Positions 9,221 to 17,528 are shown, numbered from the stretch's first letter. The stretch is 64,000 nucleotides of DNA from an uncultured Caldilineaceae bacterium (GCA_951813625.1 CATOTS010000004.1:62001-126000); one strand, 5' to 3'. Notes: generated from the letters alone by a model not told the origin. Made by a program: numbers and translations.

Positions 9221-10024
9221 ATGAAAAACGCATCCTATTTCACATCCAAGTTGCGCCGCGGCGAAGTCTGTCTTGGCAGCGGCATCTCGTTCGCCGACCC
9301 AACGGTCACTGAAGCGCTATCCGGGCTGCTGGATTTTGCCTGGATCGACATGGAGCACAACGCCTATTCGCTGGAAACGGTGCAGGCGCATATCATGGCG
9401 ACCAAGGGGAGCGAAACCACGGCACTGGTGCGCGTACCCGAGAACAATGCGGCGACGATCAAGACGGTCCTCGACATCGGCGCTGACGGTATTATTGTGC
9501 CGATGGTCCGCACCGCCGACGATGTGCGCCGCGCGGTGGCCGCATGCCGCTACCCGCCTGAGGGGATGCGGGGTTTCGGGCCGCGTCGGCCGATCGACCA
9601 TGGGCTCAGCGCGGATGCGGGTTACAGCCAGAGGGCAAACGCCGAAATCATCGCGATCGTGCAGATCGAGCAGATTGACGCCGTCAACAACCTGGACGAG
9701 ATCCTGGCCGTTCCGGGCTTGAACGCAGTCGTCATAGGCGGCAATGATCTGTCGGGTTCGATGGGGCTCATGGGTCAGCCGCATCATCCCGATGTAGTTG
9801 CCGCAATTGAGACGGTGATCACGAAGGGGCGGCAGGCGGGCGTATTCGTCGGTATCGGGCTGGCCGACGAGCCCGAGAAGATGGCCGAATGGTTGGATAA
9901 GGGGATGCAGTGGCTGCAGGTTGGCGTCGACTGGTGGTTACTCATGCGTTCGGCTCAATCGATCATCGGCGATCTGCGCGCTCGTATTGCCGCTGGCGAG
10001 ACAGCCGCTCAGCCAAAGGAGTGA
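9221..10024 (+). CDS. HpcH/HpaI-family aldolase
   Basis: This 267-residue TIM-barrel protein belongs to the class II pyruvate aldolases (HpcH, HpaI, GarL, RhmA). Recognisable elements are FAWIDMEHNAYS near residue 42, where the catalytic base region lies, a VRVPENNAATIKTVLDIGADGI-like strand near residues 69-90, and the metal-ligand region EIIAIVQIEQIDAV. Family members cleave 2-keto-3-deoxy acids to pyruvate and an aldehyde using a divalent metal. AGGAAAGG (9210-9217) precedes the ATG. Six bases separate it from the next gene, so the two are co-transcribed. The substrate is unknown. Confidence 0.9.
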   Translation: MKNASYFTSKLRRGEVCLGSGISFADPTVTEALSGLLDFAWIDMEHNAYSLETVQAHIMATKGSETTALVRVPENNAATIKTVLDIGADGIIVPMVRTADDVRRAVAACRYPPEGMRGFGPRRPIDHGLSADAGYSQRANAEIIAIVQIEQIDAVNNLDEILAVPGLNAVVIGGNDLSGSMGLMGQPHHPDVVAAIETVITKGRQAGVFVGIGLADEPEKMAEWLDKGMQWLQVGVDWWLLMRSAQSIIGDLRARIAAGETAAQPKE

Positions 10025-10030
10025 AGCAAT

Positions 10031-10918
10031 ATGAATGTAAAGATTGGGACCGGTCCTGACTCTTGGGGCGTCTGGTTCGCCGACGATCCCAAGCAGATTC
10101 CCTGGCGCCGCTTTCTGGACGAGGTGGTCGAAGCCGGCTACGAATGGACTGAGTTGGGCCCATTTGGCTACCTTCCGCCCGATGTCGACACGTTGCGGAC
10201 CGAACTGGGTACTCGTGGGATAAAGGTTTCCGGTACCTTTACCCTTGCCAACCTGGAGGAGCCTTCGGCCTGGCCGGAGGTGGAGAGGCAGGTGGTCGGC
10301 GGGAGCGAGCTGGTAGCGGCGCTGGGCGGAGAGTTCATGGTGTTGATCGATGAGCTGCACACCGACTGGTTTACGGGCGAGCGCCTGGCCCCGGAGCGGC
10401 TCGACGAGGACGCGTGGAACCGACTGATCGACACGACGCACAGGGTGGCCGATATCGTGATCGAGCAGTTTGGGCTCAAGCTGGCGTTCCATTCCAGTCC
10501 CGACACGCACGTCGCGTATGAGGACCAGCTCGAAACGCTTCTCGAGCAGACCGATCCCGAACGGGTGTCGCTTGGCCTCGACGTGGGTCACTTCGCCTAC
10601 CGCGGCATCGATGCAGTTGATTTTATACGCCGCCATCACGCGCGCATACCATATCTGCATTTTAAGAGCGTAGACCCTGAGATCCAGAAGCAGGTCGAAG
10701 TTGAGGATATCCCGTTCGCCAAGGCGGTGCAGATGGGGATTTTCTGCGAGCCTTCGAAAGGAATTGTCGACTACCTCGCGCTGCGCGACGTGTTGGAGGA
10801 AGTTGACTTCAACGGTTTTGCCATCGTTGAACAGGATATGTATCCTGCGCCGTTCGACAAGCCACTGCCGATTGCCAAGCGAACGCGCGCCTATCTGCGG
10901 GAGATTGGGATGGGATAA
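10031..10918 (+). CDS. Sugar phosphate isomerase/epimerase-like TIM-barrel protein
   Basis: A 295-residue protein of the xylose-isomerase-like TIM-barrel superfamily (AP_endonuc_2), which includes inosose dehydratase IolE and hydroxypyruvate isomerase. The start KIGTGPDSWGVWF resembles IolE. Conserved acidic and histidine residues appear in LGLDVGHFAYRG, PYLHFKSVDP and FAIVEQDMYP, the usual metal-binding positions. Together with the aldolase immediately upstream and the Gfo/Idh dehydrogenase downstream it suggests breakdown of an inositol-like or sugar-acid compound, an inference from neighbours only. Confidence 0.85.
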   Translation: MNVKIGTGPDSWGVWFADDPKQIPWRRFLDEVVEAGYEWTELGPFGYLPPDVDTLRTELGTRGIKVSGTFTLANLEEPSAWPEVERQVVGGSELVAALGGEFMVLIDELHTDWFTGERLAPERLDEDAWNRLIDTTHRVADIVIEQFGLKLAFHSSPDTHVAYEDQLETLLEQTDPERVSLGLDVGHFAYRGIDAVDFIRRHHARIPYLHFKSVDPEIQKQVEVEDIPFAKAVQMGIFCEPSKGIVDYLALRDVLEEVDFNGFAIVEQDMYPAPFDKPLPIAKRTRAYLREIGMG

Positions 10919-11026
10919 CGGCTGGACTGCACTTCGGGGAAAGCCGGCAGGACGCCTGATCCCGAAATCGGGGTTTGCGGCGAAGTGGCCCGGTTACAAA
11001 GGGAAACGAAGCCGTAGTCCATGATC

Positions 11027-11314
11027 GTAACTACTCAGCCGCTTTCAGTCTGCGACCATGAATGAGGCGAGCGAAGGAGTTTTCTCTCTCCTTGCTTTTT
11101 GGGCGGTCGGGCCTGCGGCCCTCCCTTGTGCGGGGGGACTCCCCCCGCAACGCCCCCCTCCAATACCAGCGCTCACCGACAGTTCGTCGTCATTCCTGCA
11201 GTGCGGCCCGACCAACGCGGCGGCTGCCAACCAAATACACAATCAGATAATCTGAACGGCGGCGGGGATGGAAGACTGGTCGTGACCGATGCTGTATGTG
11301 GCTTAAGTAGTTAA
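11027..11314 (+). mobile_element. MITE copy A (288 bp) with inverted ends and 8-bp target duplication
   Basis: The left end gtaactactcagcc and the inverted right end ttaactacttaagcc form imperfect terminal inverted repeats. CCATGATC occurs directly before (11019-11026) and after (11315-11322), an 8-bp target site duplication. Inside are the core hairpin TGCGGGGGG-act-CCCCCCGCA, a second short stem (gggcctgcggccc) and a conserved arm with aatacacaatcagataatctgaa. There is no transposase gene, so it would be moved in trans. Open frames within it are by-products of the GC-rich core. It sits 35 bases before the M24 peptidase gene and could affect that gene's expression. Confidence 0.85.
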
Positions 11315-11349
11315 CCATGATCAACCATTCAGTCGAAAGAGAGTAGCCT

Positions 11350-12603
11350 ATGTTGTTCAATAGATCACGCGCCATCGACTACATGCGGGAGTACGAACTG
11401 GATGCACTGGTCGCAACGTCATTCGTCAATATCACCTACTTCACCGATTACTTCTGTTGGATCGACCCGATCTTCAAAGAGTACATGATGGTACCGGGCG
11501 CGTCCAGCAATTTGGCCCAGGCCTATGCAGTCTTTCCGCTTGAAGGCGAGCCGGCGCTGGTCATCGGGCCGGGGCTTGCGGTCAACGCCGCGGAGCTGTG
11601 GGTGCGCGACCTGCACATATTCGGAGACAACGGCCTGGACGTCTCGCTGCCGGCCCCTGAGTTGCCAGACGACGTGCGCCGCTTCTATGATCTGCTGCTG
11701 GCCCCGCAGAGCAACGCCACCCCGATCGACGCGCTGGTGAGCATTCTCGGTCAGCGCGGGCTGTCGGGGGCGCGCATCGGCCTGGATGCGGAGGACCTGC
11801 CGCCGGAGGCGCATGACCAGATCGCGCGCGCGCTGCCGCGGGCATCGTTCGTGAACTGCACCAATCTCATTCGCCTGATCAAAATGGTGAAGAGCGAGGA
11901 GGAGATCAGGCGGCTGACTCGTTCGGCTGAGATCAACGAGGAAGTCGGGATGGAGTGTCTCAATATGGCGCGCCCGGGCCAGCCGATCTCCGAGCTGGTG
12001 CGGCACTACCGGGCGCGGGCCGGAGAGCTGGGCGCCGATTTCGATCACTTTGCCTTCGGCGTGCGCGGCCTGGGTATGGCGACCGAAACCAACTACCGAC
12101 TGGCTGACGATGACGTGCTCTACGTCGACTGGGGCTGCATTTACGAGCACTACTTTTCCGACACGGGCACGACGCTGGCGATGCGAGAGCCGGAGCCGCA
12201 CCTGGAGGCGCGCCACGCGGCCTTGCGCGCCTGTATGGCTGCGGGCAGCGAGGCGCTGCGGCCGGGGGCGAAGGCCTCGGCGGCGCAAGGCGCGATGCTG
12301 CAGACGCTGAATGACAATGGCATCACGATAACTTTCCCGCACGGCCATGGCCTCGGCCTGGAGGTGCGAGACTACCCGATTCTCGTCGCCGACAACGGGC
12401 TGCGAATCAAGGACGATTGCGTGGACGTGGCCTCCGACCTGCCCCTGGAGGCCGACATGGTGCTCAACCTGGAGGCGATGGTCTCACTGGCGGGCATCGC
12501 TTCGCTGCATATTGAGCAGTCCTTCATTATAACGCCCGAGGGCAGCCGGTCACTCGTGCCGCAGGACCGCAGCGGGCCTCTGCAACCGTCGGCAAACGGC
12601 TAG
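11350..12603 (+). CDS. M24-family metallopeptidase (Xaa-Pro dipeptidase/creatinase-like)
   Basis: A 417-residue pita-bread enzyme with the two-metal site intact: Asp260 and Asp271 in VDWGCIYEHYFSDTGTT, His333 in HGHGLGLE, Glu375 in LNLEAM and Glu389 in HIEQS. The N-terminal creatinase-type domain spans roughly residues 1-180. Members hydrolyse Xaa-Pro peptides or related C-N bonds such as creatine or dimethylsulfoniopropionate-type acids, so the substrate is open. It is downstream of the importer and catabolic genes but is separated from them by MITE copy A. The start ATG follows GAGAGTAG. Confidence 0.92.
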   Translation: MLFNRSRAIDYMREYELDALVATSFVNITYFTDYFCWIDPIFKEYMMVPGASSNLAQAYAVFPLEGEPALVIGPGLAVNAAELWVRDLHIFGDNGLDVSLPAPELPDDVRRFYDLLLAPQSNATPIDALVSILGQRGLSGARIGLDAEDLPPEAHDQIARALPRASFVNCTNLIRLIKMVKSEEEIRRLTRSAEINEEVGMECLNMARPGQPISELVRHYRARAGELGADFDHFAFGVRGLGMATETNYRLADDDVLYVDWGCIYEHYFSDTGTTLAMREPEPHLEARHAALRACMAAGSEALRPGAKASAAQGAMLQTLNDNGITITFPHGHGLGLEVRDYPILVADNGLRIKDDCVDVASDLPLEADMVLNLEAMVSLAGIASLHIEQSFIITPEGSRSLVPQDRSGPLQPSANG

Positions 12604-13139
12604 TGTCTGGCGGAGGTTCATTTGGAATTCGAGGCAGCTTGAGGGGAGTTGACGCCTGTCAGGCAGAGTCGTTGCCGGCGAACCGTCGACGGCGCGACGC
12701 TGGGACAGGCGCTGCAGCGCAACCTGAGCAAGTGGAAGCCGATGTCGTTCGTCGTCGTCGGCCTGGCCGTTACCATCGCGCTGATTGCGACGATACTCCT
12801 TTTCACAGACGACGTGCTCGACGGACTTCATCGCAACGAACTGGCCGTACAGGACTCCGGCTATCCGGTCGCGACTGAGCGCGAGCCGGAGCCCGTTCTC
12901 GCAGCCTGCTACTTCGCGGTGGACGACGGCAAAGGCTTCGGGGGCAACCGCTACATTGCCGGCTCCTCATTTCGTCCCATGTAACACTGAAGAAGCCGAA
13001 AGATCTCGCTCAGTATTCCACCGGAGTCAACTGGCCGTATTGCGAGAGGCTTGCCGGGGTCGGCCGAAACGCCGGACGACCGATCCTGCATTGGGTCTTG
13101 GCGCGGACAAACAGGAACTGAATTCATGGGAGTGGCCCG
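12604..13139. other. Intergenic region with a possible short membrane-protein frame
   Basis: The 536 bases hold one frame of interest (12649-12984, +), which encodes a hydrophobic stretch SFVVVGLAVTIALIATILLF after an ATG at 12742. The frame has no clear ribosome-binding site and no recognisable family, and the sequence after the hydrophobic segment looks low in constraint. It may be a gene remnant or chance. Nothing else was found. Confidence 0.3.
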
Positions 13140-14132
13140 ATGACGGGAACAGTCAATATGGCGCTGATTGGGTGTGGAGGCATGGGGCGCAGTCATCTGC
13201 GCAGCGCCAGAGAGGTGCAGGAGCTGAACTTCGTCGGCTACGTCGATGCAGTCGAGGCGGCGGCGGCCGGGGCGTGTCACGAATTCGGCGGGCGCTACCA
13301 TACGACCGATGTCGAACAAGTCATGCGCGACGACGCGATTGACGCCGTCCTGATCGCGACGCACCACGATTCACACCCGCCTTTGGCGATTCGGGCCGCG
13401 GAGGCGGGCAAGCAGATCTTCATCGAGAAGCCGATGGCGCTTTCTATCGACGAGTGTCTGAAAATTGAAGAGGCGGTTGAAAAGGCGGGCGTCAAGCTGA
13501 TGGTGGGCTTTAAGTTTCGCTTTGCGCCTCTGGTCGCCAGGGTGAAGGAGATGGTTCCGCGGCCCCTGGTTACGGTTGGCCAGAGCCTGCATTCGGCGAT
13601 GAGGGGCTGGCCTTTGACGCCGGAAAGAGGCGGCGGCCCTGTCCTTTCAAACGGCTGCCACGCCTTCGACCTGGTCTACTGGCTCAATGAATCGGAGCCG
13701 GTACTCATCAGCGCCGCGGGCGGGCCGCTGACCCATCCCGAACATGGCCTGGTCGATAACGCGGCGGTCTCGGTTCAGTTTGAGAACGGCAGCATCGCCG
13801 CGATCATCGCCGGAGACAGCGGCGACGCCCGTTACACATCGAAGTTTTTCTTTGAGGTGCTCGACGGCCAGCGAACGGCTACGTTATTCGAACGCTGCCA
13901 CAAGGCCCTGCTGTCCGGCTGTGAAGTCGATTCCTTAAGTGTGGATGAGCTGCCGACCGCACTCAGCACAGACCCGGAGGGGACGCGCGCTGAACTGCAA
14001 GCGTGGGCCCGGTGTCTGCTCGAGGATACACCATCGCCCGTCGGGCCGCGCGACGGAACGCGGGCGACGGCGATGGTGTTGAAGGCGTTCGAAGCGATAC
14101 GCAGCGGCAGGACGCAGGAGCTGCGGCTGTAA
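13140..14132 (+). CDS. Gfo/Idh/MocA-family NAD(P)-dependent oxidoreductase
   Basis: A 330-residue protein with the N-terminal Rossmann motif GCGGMG at residues 11-16 and the family signature EKP at 96-98 (IFIEKPMAL), followed by the mixed alpha/beta substrate domain. Members oxidise or reduce sugars, inositols or their derivatives with NAD(P). GGAG at 13129-13132 precedes the ATG. Its last codons (GTRATAMVLKAFEAIRSG) reappear as a diverged fragment near 15.82 kb, marking a duplicated segment. Confidence 0.92.
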   Translation: MTGTVNMALIGCGGMGRSHLRSAREVQELNFVGYVDAVEAAAAGACHEFGGRYHTTDVEQVMRDDAIDAVLIATHHDSHPPLAIRAAEAGKQIFIEKPMALSIDECLKIEEAVEKAGVKLMVGFKFRFAPLVARVKEMVPRPLVTVGQSLHSAMRGWPLTPERGGGPVLSNGCHAFDLVYWLNESEPVLISAAGGPLTHPEHGLVDNAAVSVQFENGSIAAIIAGDSGDARYTSKFFFEVLDGQRTATLFERCHKALLSGCEVDSLSVDELPTALSTDPEGTRAELQAWARCLLEDTPSPVGPRDGTRATAMVLKAFEAIRSGRTQELRL

Positions 14133-14303
14133 GACGAGAAGCGGCGCAGCGGGAAGAAGCCATTACGCAAACAAGATCGTCACCAGCAGCGCACAACTCT
14201 CCTCAGCCTCGAGCGAGTGCATCGCTCCGCCCTCCAGGTAGAGCCAGGAACCCGGCTCGAGCGCGCGCGGCTGGTCTTCGACGTAGAAGGTGCATTTTCC
14301 GCT
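14055..14303. repeat. Duplicated segment, copy 1: Gfo/Idh gene end plus reverse cupin remnant
   Basis: From the last Gfo/Idh codons to tgcattttccgctc this stretch matches 15811-16017. The two share atggtgttgaagg, cgaagcgatacgcagcggca and then about 120 bases of the cupin 3' end with few differences. Copy 1 has about 40 extra bases between the two conserved parts. The 1.5 kb between the copies is unrelated to either. Confidence 0.75.
14163..14303 (-). pseudogene. C-terminal remnant of a cupin-domain protein
   Basis: Read on the minus strand this encodes GKCTFYVED continuing into QPRALEPGSWLYLEGGAMH and ends SCALLVTILFA before a TAA. This is the second half of a small cupin barrel. The N-terminal half is absent; upstream of base 14303 the frame runs into unrelated sequence. 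The same C-terminus occurs in the disrupted full-length gene at 15876-16190. It is convergent with the Gfo/Idh gene. Confidence 0.75.
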
Positions 14304-14534
14304 CCCTCGATGTGCAGTCCTCACTCTCGTCCTCGGAAACCGCCCAGAATCGCCAATTGTCGCCACTGAACGACCTTGAAGGGAGAAAGCTCCTTTGCAC
14401 CGCGGGCGGGCCCCCTGGCTTTGTCATGAGTAGACGCGGAGACCGTATCGGAGAGCCAGCGGCGGAACGTTTCATCGTAGCCGAGCGACCGGACCGAATC
14501 TGCCTGCAAAGAGGAGCCGTTCCTCGATGAAAGG
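14304..14534. other. Unassigned stretch between cupin remnant and MITE copy B
   Basis: A minus-strand frame (roughly 14321-14551) can be read here but runs into the MITE end, has no family resemblance and no ribosome-binding site. It may be the remains of a gene broken by the MITE insertion; no function is assigned. Confidence 0.3.
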
Positions 14535-14832
14535 TAACTACTAAGCCACATACAGCATCTGTCTCGACCCGTCTTCCATCCCCGGCGCCGTTCAGATTAT
14601 CTGATTGTGTATTCGGTTGGCAGCCGCCACGTTGGTCGGGCCGCGCTGTTGGGAACACTTTTGGGAATACGACGCAATGTCGGTGAGTGCTGGTTTTGGA
14701 GGGGGGCGTTGCGGGGGGAGTCCCCCCGCACAAGGGAGGGCCGAAGGCCCGACCGTCCAAACAGCAAGGACAGAGAAAGCGCCTTCGCTCGCCTCATGCA
14801 GGGTCGCAGACTGATTGCGGCTGAGTAGTTAC
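14535..14832 (-). mobile_element. MITE copy B (298 bp) with inverted ends and near-perfect 8-bp target duplication
   Basis: The ends gtaactactaagcc and (inverted) gtaactactcagcc agree at 13 of 14 positions. The flanks are GATGAAAG (14527-14534) and GACGAAAG (14833-14840), an 8-bp target duplication with one change. The interior matches copy A in the opposite orientation over essentially its whole length, including the core hairpin and the gattatctgattgtgtatt arm. It ends 36 bases past the stop of the vapC gene. Confidence 0.87.
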
Positions 14833-14868
14833 GACGAAAGTTTTACAGAATGCTGAGAAAGAACGAAG

Positions 14869-15312
14869 TTAGAGTCCGCCGGGACGCAGTGGATGCCGCC
14901 ATCGAACGCCCGGAAATCGACCGAAGTCGGAGTCGGTCGATATCATGGTGCAACCGTGCTCGATCGCAATCGCCGCGTGCTGGGCGTCGGCGACCAGCTT
15001 CCCCGTGGCTCCGGACTCGCGGCACAGTCGTTCGAATATTTCCAGGTGGTCGGGGCCGGGCCCGACGATGCGCGCGGTCGGGCGTTCCATTAGCGAGGAC
15101 ACGAATGCGAAGGATTGGTCGAGAGTGGACGGAGGTTCGAAGACTCGCGGGTTGGTTACGATGCGGACAAAGCCGGACAGAACGAGGACGGAGAGGGCGA
15201 AGGGTTCTGGTCCGGTCGCCAGGCGCGTAATCCAGGTTGCATACTCGGAGTGTTCGGAAACAGAGTCCTCGACGTGGGCATATATCAGGACATTTACGTC
15301 GGGAAGCAACAT
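14869..15312 (-). CDS. vapC: VapC-type PIN-domain ribonuclease toxin
   Basis: A 147-residue PIN-domain protein. The acidic metal ligands are visible at Asp5 (PDVNVLIYAH), Asp109 (VADAQHAA) and Asp127/Asp129 (STDSDF). LSGFVRIVTNPRVF matches the subfamily of VapC toxins common in mycobacteria and Chloroflexota, in which Gly is normal after the Ser. VapC toxins cut specific RNAs when not held by their antitoxin. It starts 6 bases after the antitoxin gene, the standard VapBC order. The pair lies inside the segment bounded by the two cupin/Gfo copies, which suggests acquisition. Confidence 0.88.
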   Translation of the reverse strand: MLLPDVNVLIYAHVEDSVSEHSEYATWITRLATGPEPFALSVLVLSGFVRIVTNPRVFEPPSTLDQSFAFVSSLMERPTARIVGPGPDHLEIFERLCRESGATGKLVADAQHAAIAIEHGCTMISTDSDFGRFPGVRWRHPLRPGGL

Positions 15313-15318
15313 CCCGGG

Positions 15319-15576
15319 TCACAAACTCCCATGCCCGAACCGGGCTTCGTCATCCTGCGCTTCAAGCGCGCGCGGCCGGTCGAGATCGACGCCCGGACGG
15401 GCATGAACGCCGCGCACGGTCACCAACTGGAACGGCGGCGGCTCCTTCGGCTCACGGCGCTTCAGAGCATCATCCAACGTCTTGGCGATAAAGGCGCTCA
15501 CGCTGATGCCGCGGGATTCGGCTGCGCGTCGCACCTGCTTTGCAAGACGGTCGTCAAGCGAAATAGTGGTTCTCAT
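15319..15576 (-). CDS. vapB: VapB-type ribbon-helix-helix antitoxin
   Basis: An 85-residue protein starting MRTTISLDDRLAKQVRRAAE, a typical N-terminal ribbon-helix-helix (Arc/CopG) DNA-binding domain, followed by an unstructured C-terminal part (about residues 43-85) that would cover the toxin. An in-frame TTG at 15594 is rejected because the predicted -10 box lies across it and homology begins at ATG 15576. Antitoxins of this type repress their own promoter. Confidence 0.87.
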   Translation of the reverse strand: MRTTISLDDRLAKQVRRAAESRGISVSAFIAKTLDDALKRREPKEPPPFQLVTVRGVHARPGVDLDRPRALEAQDDEARFGHGSL

Positions 15577-15584
15577 GATGCATA

Positions 15585-15613
15585 AGGATAACAAAATATC
15601 ATCGTTGTATCAA
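15585..15613 (-). promoter_or_regulatory. Promoter of vapBC, possibly leaderless
   Basis: On the minus strand TTGATA (15613-15608) and TATCCT (15590-15585) are separated by 17 bp. Transcription would begin about 7 bases beyond the -10 box, within a few bases of the ATG at 15576, giving little or no leader. The spacer and -10 contain an imperfect inverted repeat (GATAACAA ... TTGTATC), a plausible VapB operator. Confidence 0.55.
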
Positions 15614-15810
15614 CCCAGGAGGGCAGCCGGTTAGAATCCGAACTCTACAATGCAGGTCTATAGAAGCAGACCGACGAGAACCGGCTAGTGAAGCAGATCG
15701 ATGAGCAAGGAATGGCGGCCGACCTATGCCTGGCTATTGCTTCTGCCGTCCAGGTGCCTGCAGTGATACACGCTCAACATCGACGGGTTGCTGAGGTTGA
15801 TTCAGATCAA
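15595..15810. other. Degenerate sequence upstream of vapB
   Basis: No gene is recognisable here. The right part leads into the duplicated Gfo/Idh tail, and short stretches could be remnants of a second Gfo/Idh-type gene, but similarity is only evident from about 15811 onwards. Confidence 0.4.
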
Positions 15811-16017
15811 CTACACGGACGACAGCAATGGTGTTGAAGGCCTTCGAAGCGATACGCAGCGGCAGGAACGAACGGTTATACGAATATAATCGTTACCAGC
15901 AGCGCACAACTCTCCTCAGCCTCGAGTGAGTGCATCGCTCCGCCCTCCAGGTAGAGCCAGGAACCCGGCTCGAGCGCGCGCGGCTAGTCTTCGACGTAGA
16001 AGGTGCATTTTCCGCTC
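15811..16017. repeat. Duplicated segment, copy 2: Gfo/Idh tail fragment plus cupin 3' half
   Basis: This matches 14055-14303. The frame TTRTTAMVLKAFEAIRSGR corresponds to GTRATAMVLKAFEAIRSGR at the end of the Gfo/Idh gene, with diverged codons, and is followed by the shared cupin 3' end. Base differences show that the duplication is not recent, or that the two came from related but distinct loci. Confidence 0.75.
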
Positions 16018-16190
16018 AGACAGTGTACCGTGATCGGGCCATCCACCTTGTGCGGAGGGATGTTCCGACCGGGCTCCAGATAGACTCTGATCGCCTCGAA
16101 CTTCTCCTCTTTGACAACCGCGGTTGACTGCGTTTCTCCAAAGGAATTAAGGTCGATAACTACGCCGGGTTCCGCGTGTTCGTGCGCCAT
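15876..16190 (-). pseudogene. Cupin-domain protein gene interrupted by an in-frame TAG
   Basis: ATG at 16190, preceded by AAGGAA, opens a frame for a small cupin protein. After 68 codons, ending KCTFYVED, there is a TAG at 15986-15984, and the same frame continues with PRALEPGSWLYLEGGAMH to TAA at 15876. The remnant at 14163 has CAG (Gln) at this position, so a single C-to-T change made the stop. Unless the stop is suppressed the product lacks half of the beta-barrel. The gene lies just downstream of the GcvT-family gene on the same strand and probably belonged with it. Confidence 0.8.
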
Positions 16191-16209
16191 TTCTTTTTCC
16201 TTATTCCTG

Positions 16210-17337
16210 TTAACGCCGCGCCTTGTAGAATGGCCTCTTGCAGATCCGGGCCCGCCGGGGGCTGCCTCGGACCAGGACGTGGATGTTGGAACCAAGGCGG
16301 TGCATTCCGTTCGGCACGTAGCCGAGGCCAACGAATTTGTCCAGCGTCGGGCTCTTCATTCCGGTGGTTACCTGGCCGACTACCTTGCCTTCCTGGCCAA
16401 TGATGCCGTACCCCTCCCTGGGCACGGCGCGTTCTTCCATTTCGAAGGCGACCAGCAGGCGCGCGCTGCCCTCCAGTTTCTCCTTCAGCAGCGCCTTGCG
16501 TCCGATGAAGTCGGGCTTGTGCAGGGCGACGACCCATCCCAGCCGGGCTTCCAGGGGCGTCGTCTTGGCGTCGATCTCATGTCCGTAAAGCGACATGCAG
16601 GCTTCGAAGCGCAGGCTGTCGCGGGCGGCCAGTCCACACGGCAACAGACCTGCGCTCCTGCCTTCCGAAAGCAGAGCATCCCAGAAGGAGACTGCCGCTT
16701 CAGGGGGCAGGTAGAGTTCGAATCCATCTTCGCCGGTGTAGCCCGTTCGGCCGAGGAGCATCTCGGTCCCGCCGACCTGTGCTCGCAAAGCGGTACGGTT
16801 CGGGACTGCGGCCAGGTCGGCGCCGGTCATGCGGTCGAGGATGGCTGCAGCCCTTGGCCCTTGCACGGCCAGCATATAGGTTTCGTCTGAAACGTCAGTC
16901 AGCTCGACGTCGAAGCCGTGCGTAAAGCTCTGTAACCAGGTGAAATCCTTTTCCCGGTTGGCGGCGTTGACGACGATGAGCCATTCCGCGCTGACCGAGT
17001 GATTTGGCAGCCCATCGTCCTCTTTGGGCAGGCGGTAGATGAATATGTCGTCGACGAGTGTGCCGTCCTCGTAGCAGAGCAGGCTGTAGCGCGCCTCCCA
17101 TACGTTCATCCGGGAGAGATCGGCCACCTGGACATATTGCAGGAAGCGCAGGGCGTCCTCGCCGCTGAGCGCGAATTGCCCCATGTGGTCGATGTCGAAC
17201 ACGCCGGCGGCGGTGCGTACGCTGCGATGCTCGGCATTGGGGCCAGCCGTGTACTGTACGGGCAGTTCGTAGTCTGCAAAGGGGACCATTCGACCGCCCA
17301 GATCCACGTGCCGTTCGTAAAGTCTCGTTTGTTTCAT
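16210..17337 (-). CDS. Aminomethyltransferase (GcvT/T-protein) family
   Basis: A 375-residue folate-dependent enzyme. The N-terminal pattern LYERHVDLGGRMVPFADYEL and RSVRTAAGVFDIDHMGQF matches GcvT, as do NAANREKD in the middle and the C-terminal barrel with GYVPNGMHRLGS. T-protein transfers the methylene of aminomethyl-lipoate to tetrahydrofolate in glycine cleavage. Relatives demethylate other compounds (DmdA, dimethylglycine and sarcosine enzymes), and no gcvH, gcvP or lpd gene is nearby, so a catabolic demethylase is equally possible. ATG 17337 is chosen because similarity begins there, with GGAGACG upstream. Confidence 0.85.
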   Translation of the reverse strand: MKQTRLYERHVDLGGRMVPFADYELPVQYTAGPNAEHRSVRTAAGVFDIDHMGQFALSGEDALRFLQYVQVADLSRMNVWEARYSLLCYEDGTLVDDIFIYRLPKEDDGLPNHSVSAEWLIVVNAANREKDFTWLQSFTHGFDVELTDVSDETYMLAVQGPRAAAILDRMTGADLAAVPNRTALRAQVGGTEMLLGRTGYTGEDGFELYLPPEAAVSFWDALLSEGRSAGLLPCGLAARDSLRFEACMSLYGHEIDAKTTPLEARLGWVVALHKPDFIGRKALLKEKLEGSARLLVAFEMEERAVPREGYGIIGQEGKVVGQVTTGMKSPTLDKFVGLGYVPNGMHRLGSNIHVLVRGSPRRARICKRPFYKARR

Positions 17338-17528
17338 TCCGTCGCGTCTCCGTTGTCGCGCCAAAACCGCACTCTGTATTCAACCGAACAATCGACCGCA
17401 GATCGTAACACAGGATCGACAAGAAATGGAAAATCCTGGATGCTGTCGCGGCGCCTGGACGGGTCTTCGGCCGGGGGTTTCCTCAGTAAAGACAACTGAA
17501 AACGCACAAAGGAGCGAATGGCAATGCG

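Noticed and set aside
11058..11255. Open frames in several phases within the MITE (GPPLCGGTPPATPP-type peptides)
   Set aside because: The same peptides recur in every MITE copy and solo core in whatever phase is open; they are by-products of the GC-rich hairpin, not proteins.
14869..15312. Apparent loss of a catalytic Glu in VapC (LSGFVR instead of LSEFVR)
   Set aside because: Gly at this position is, to my knowledge, normal in the VapC subfamily with GFxRxxTNPRVF, and the remaining acids are intact.
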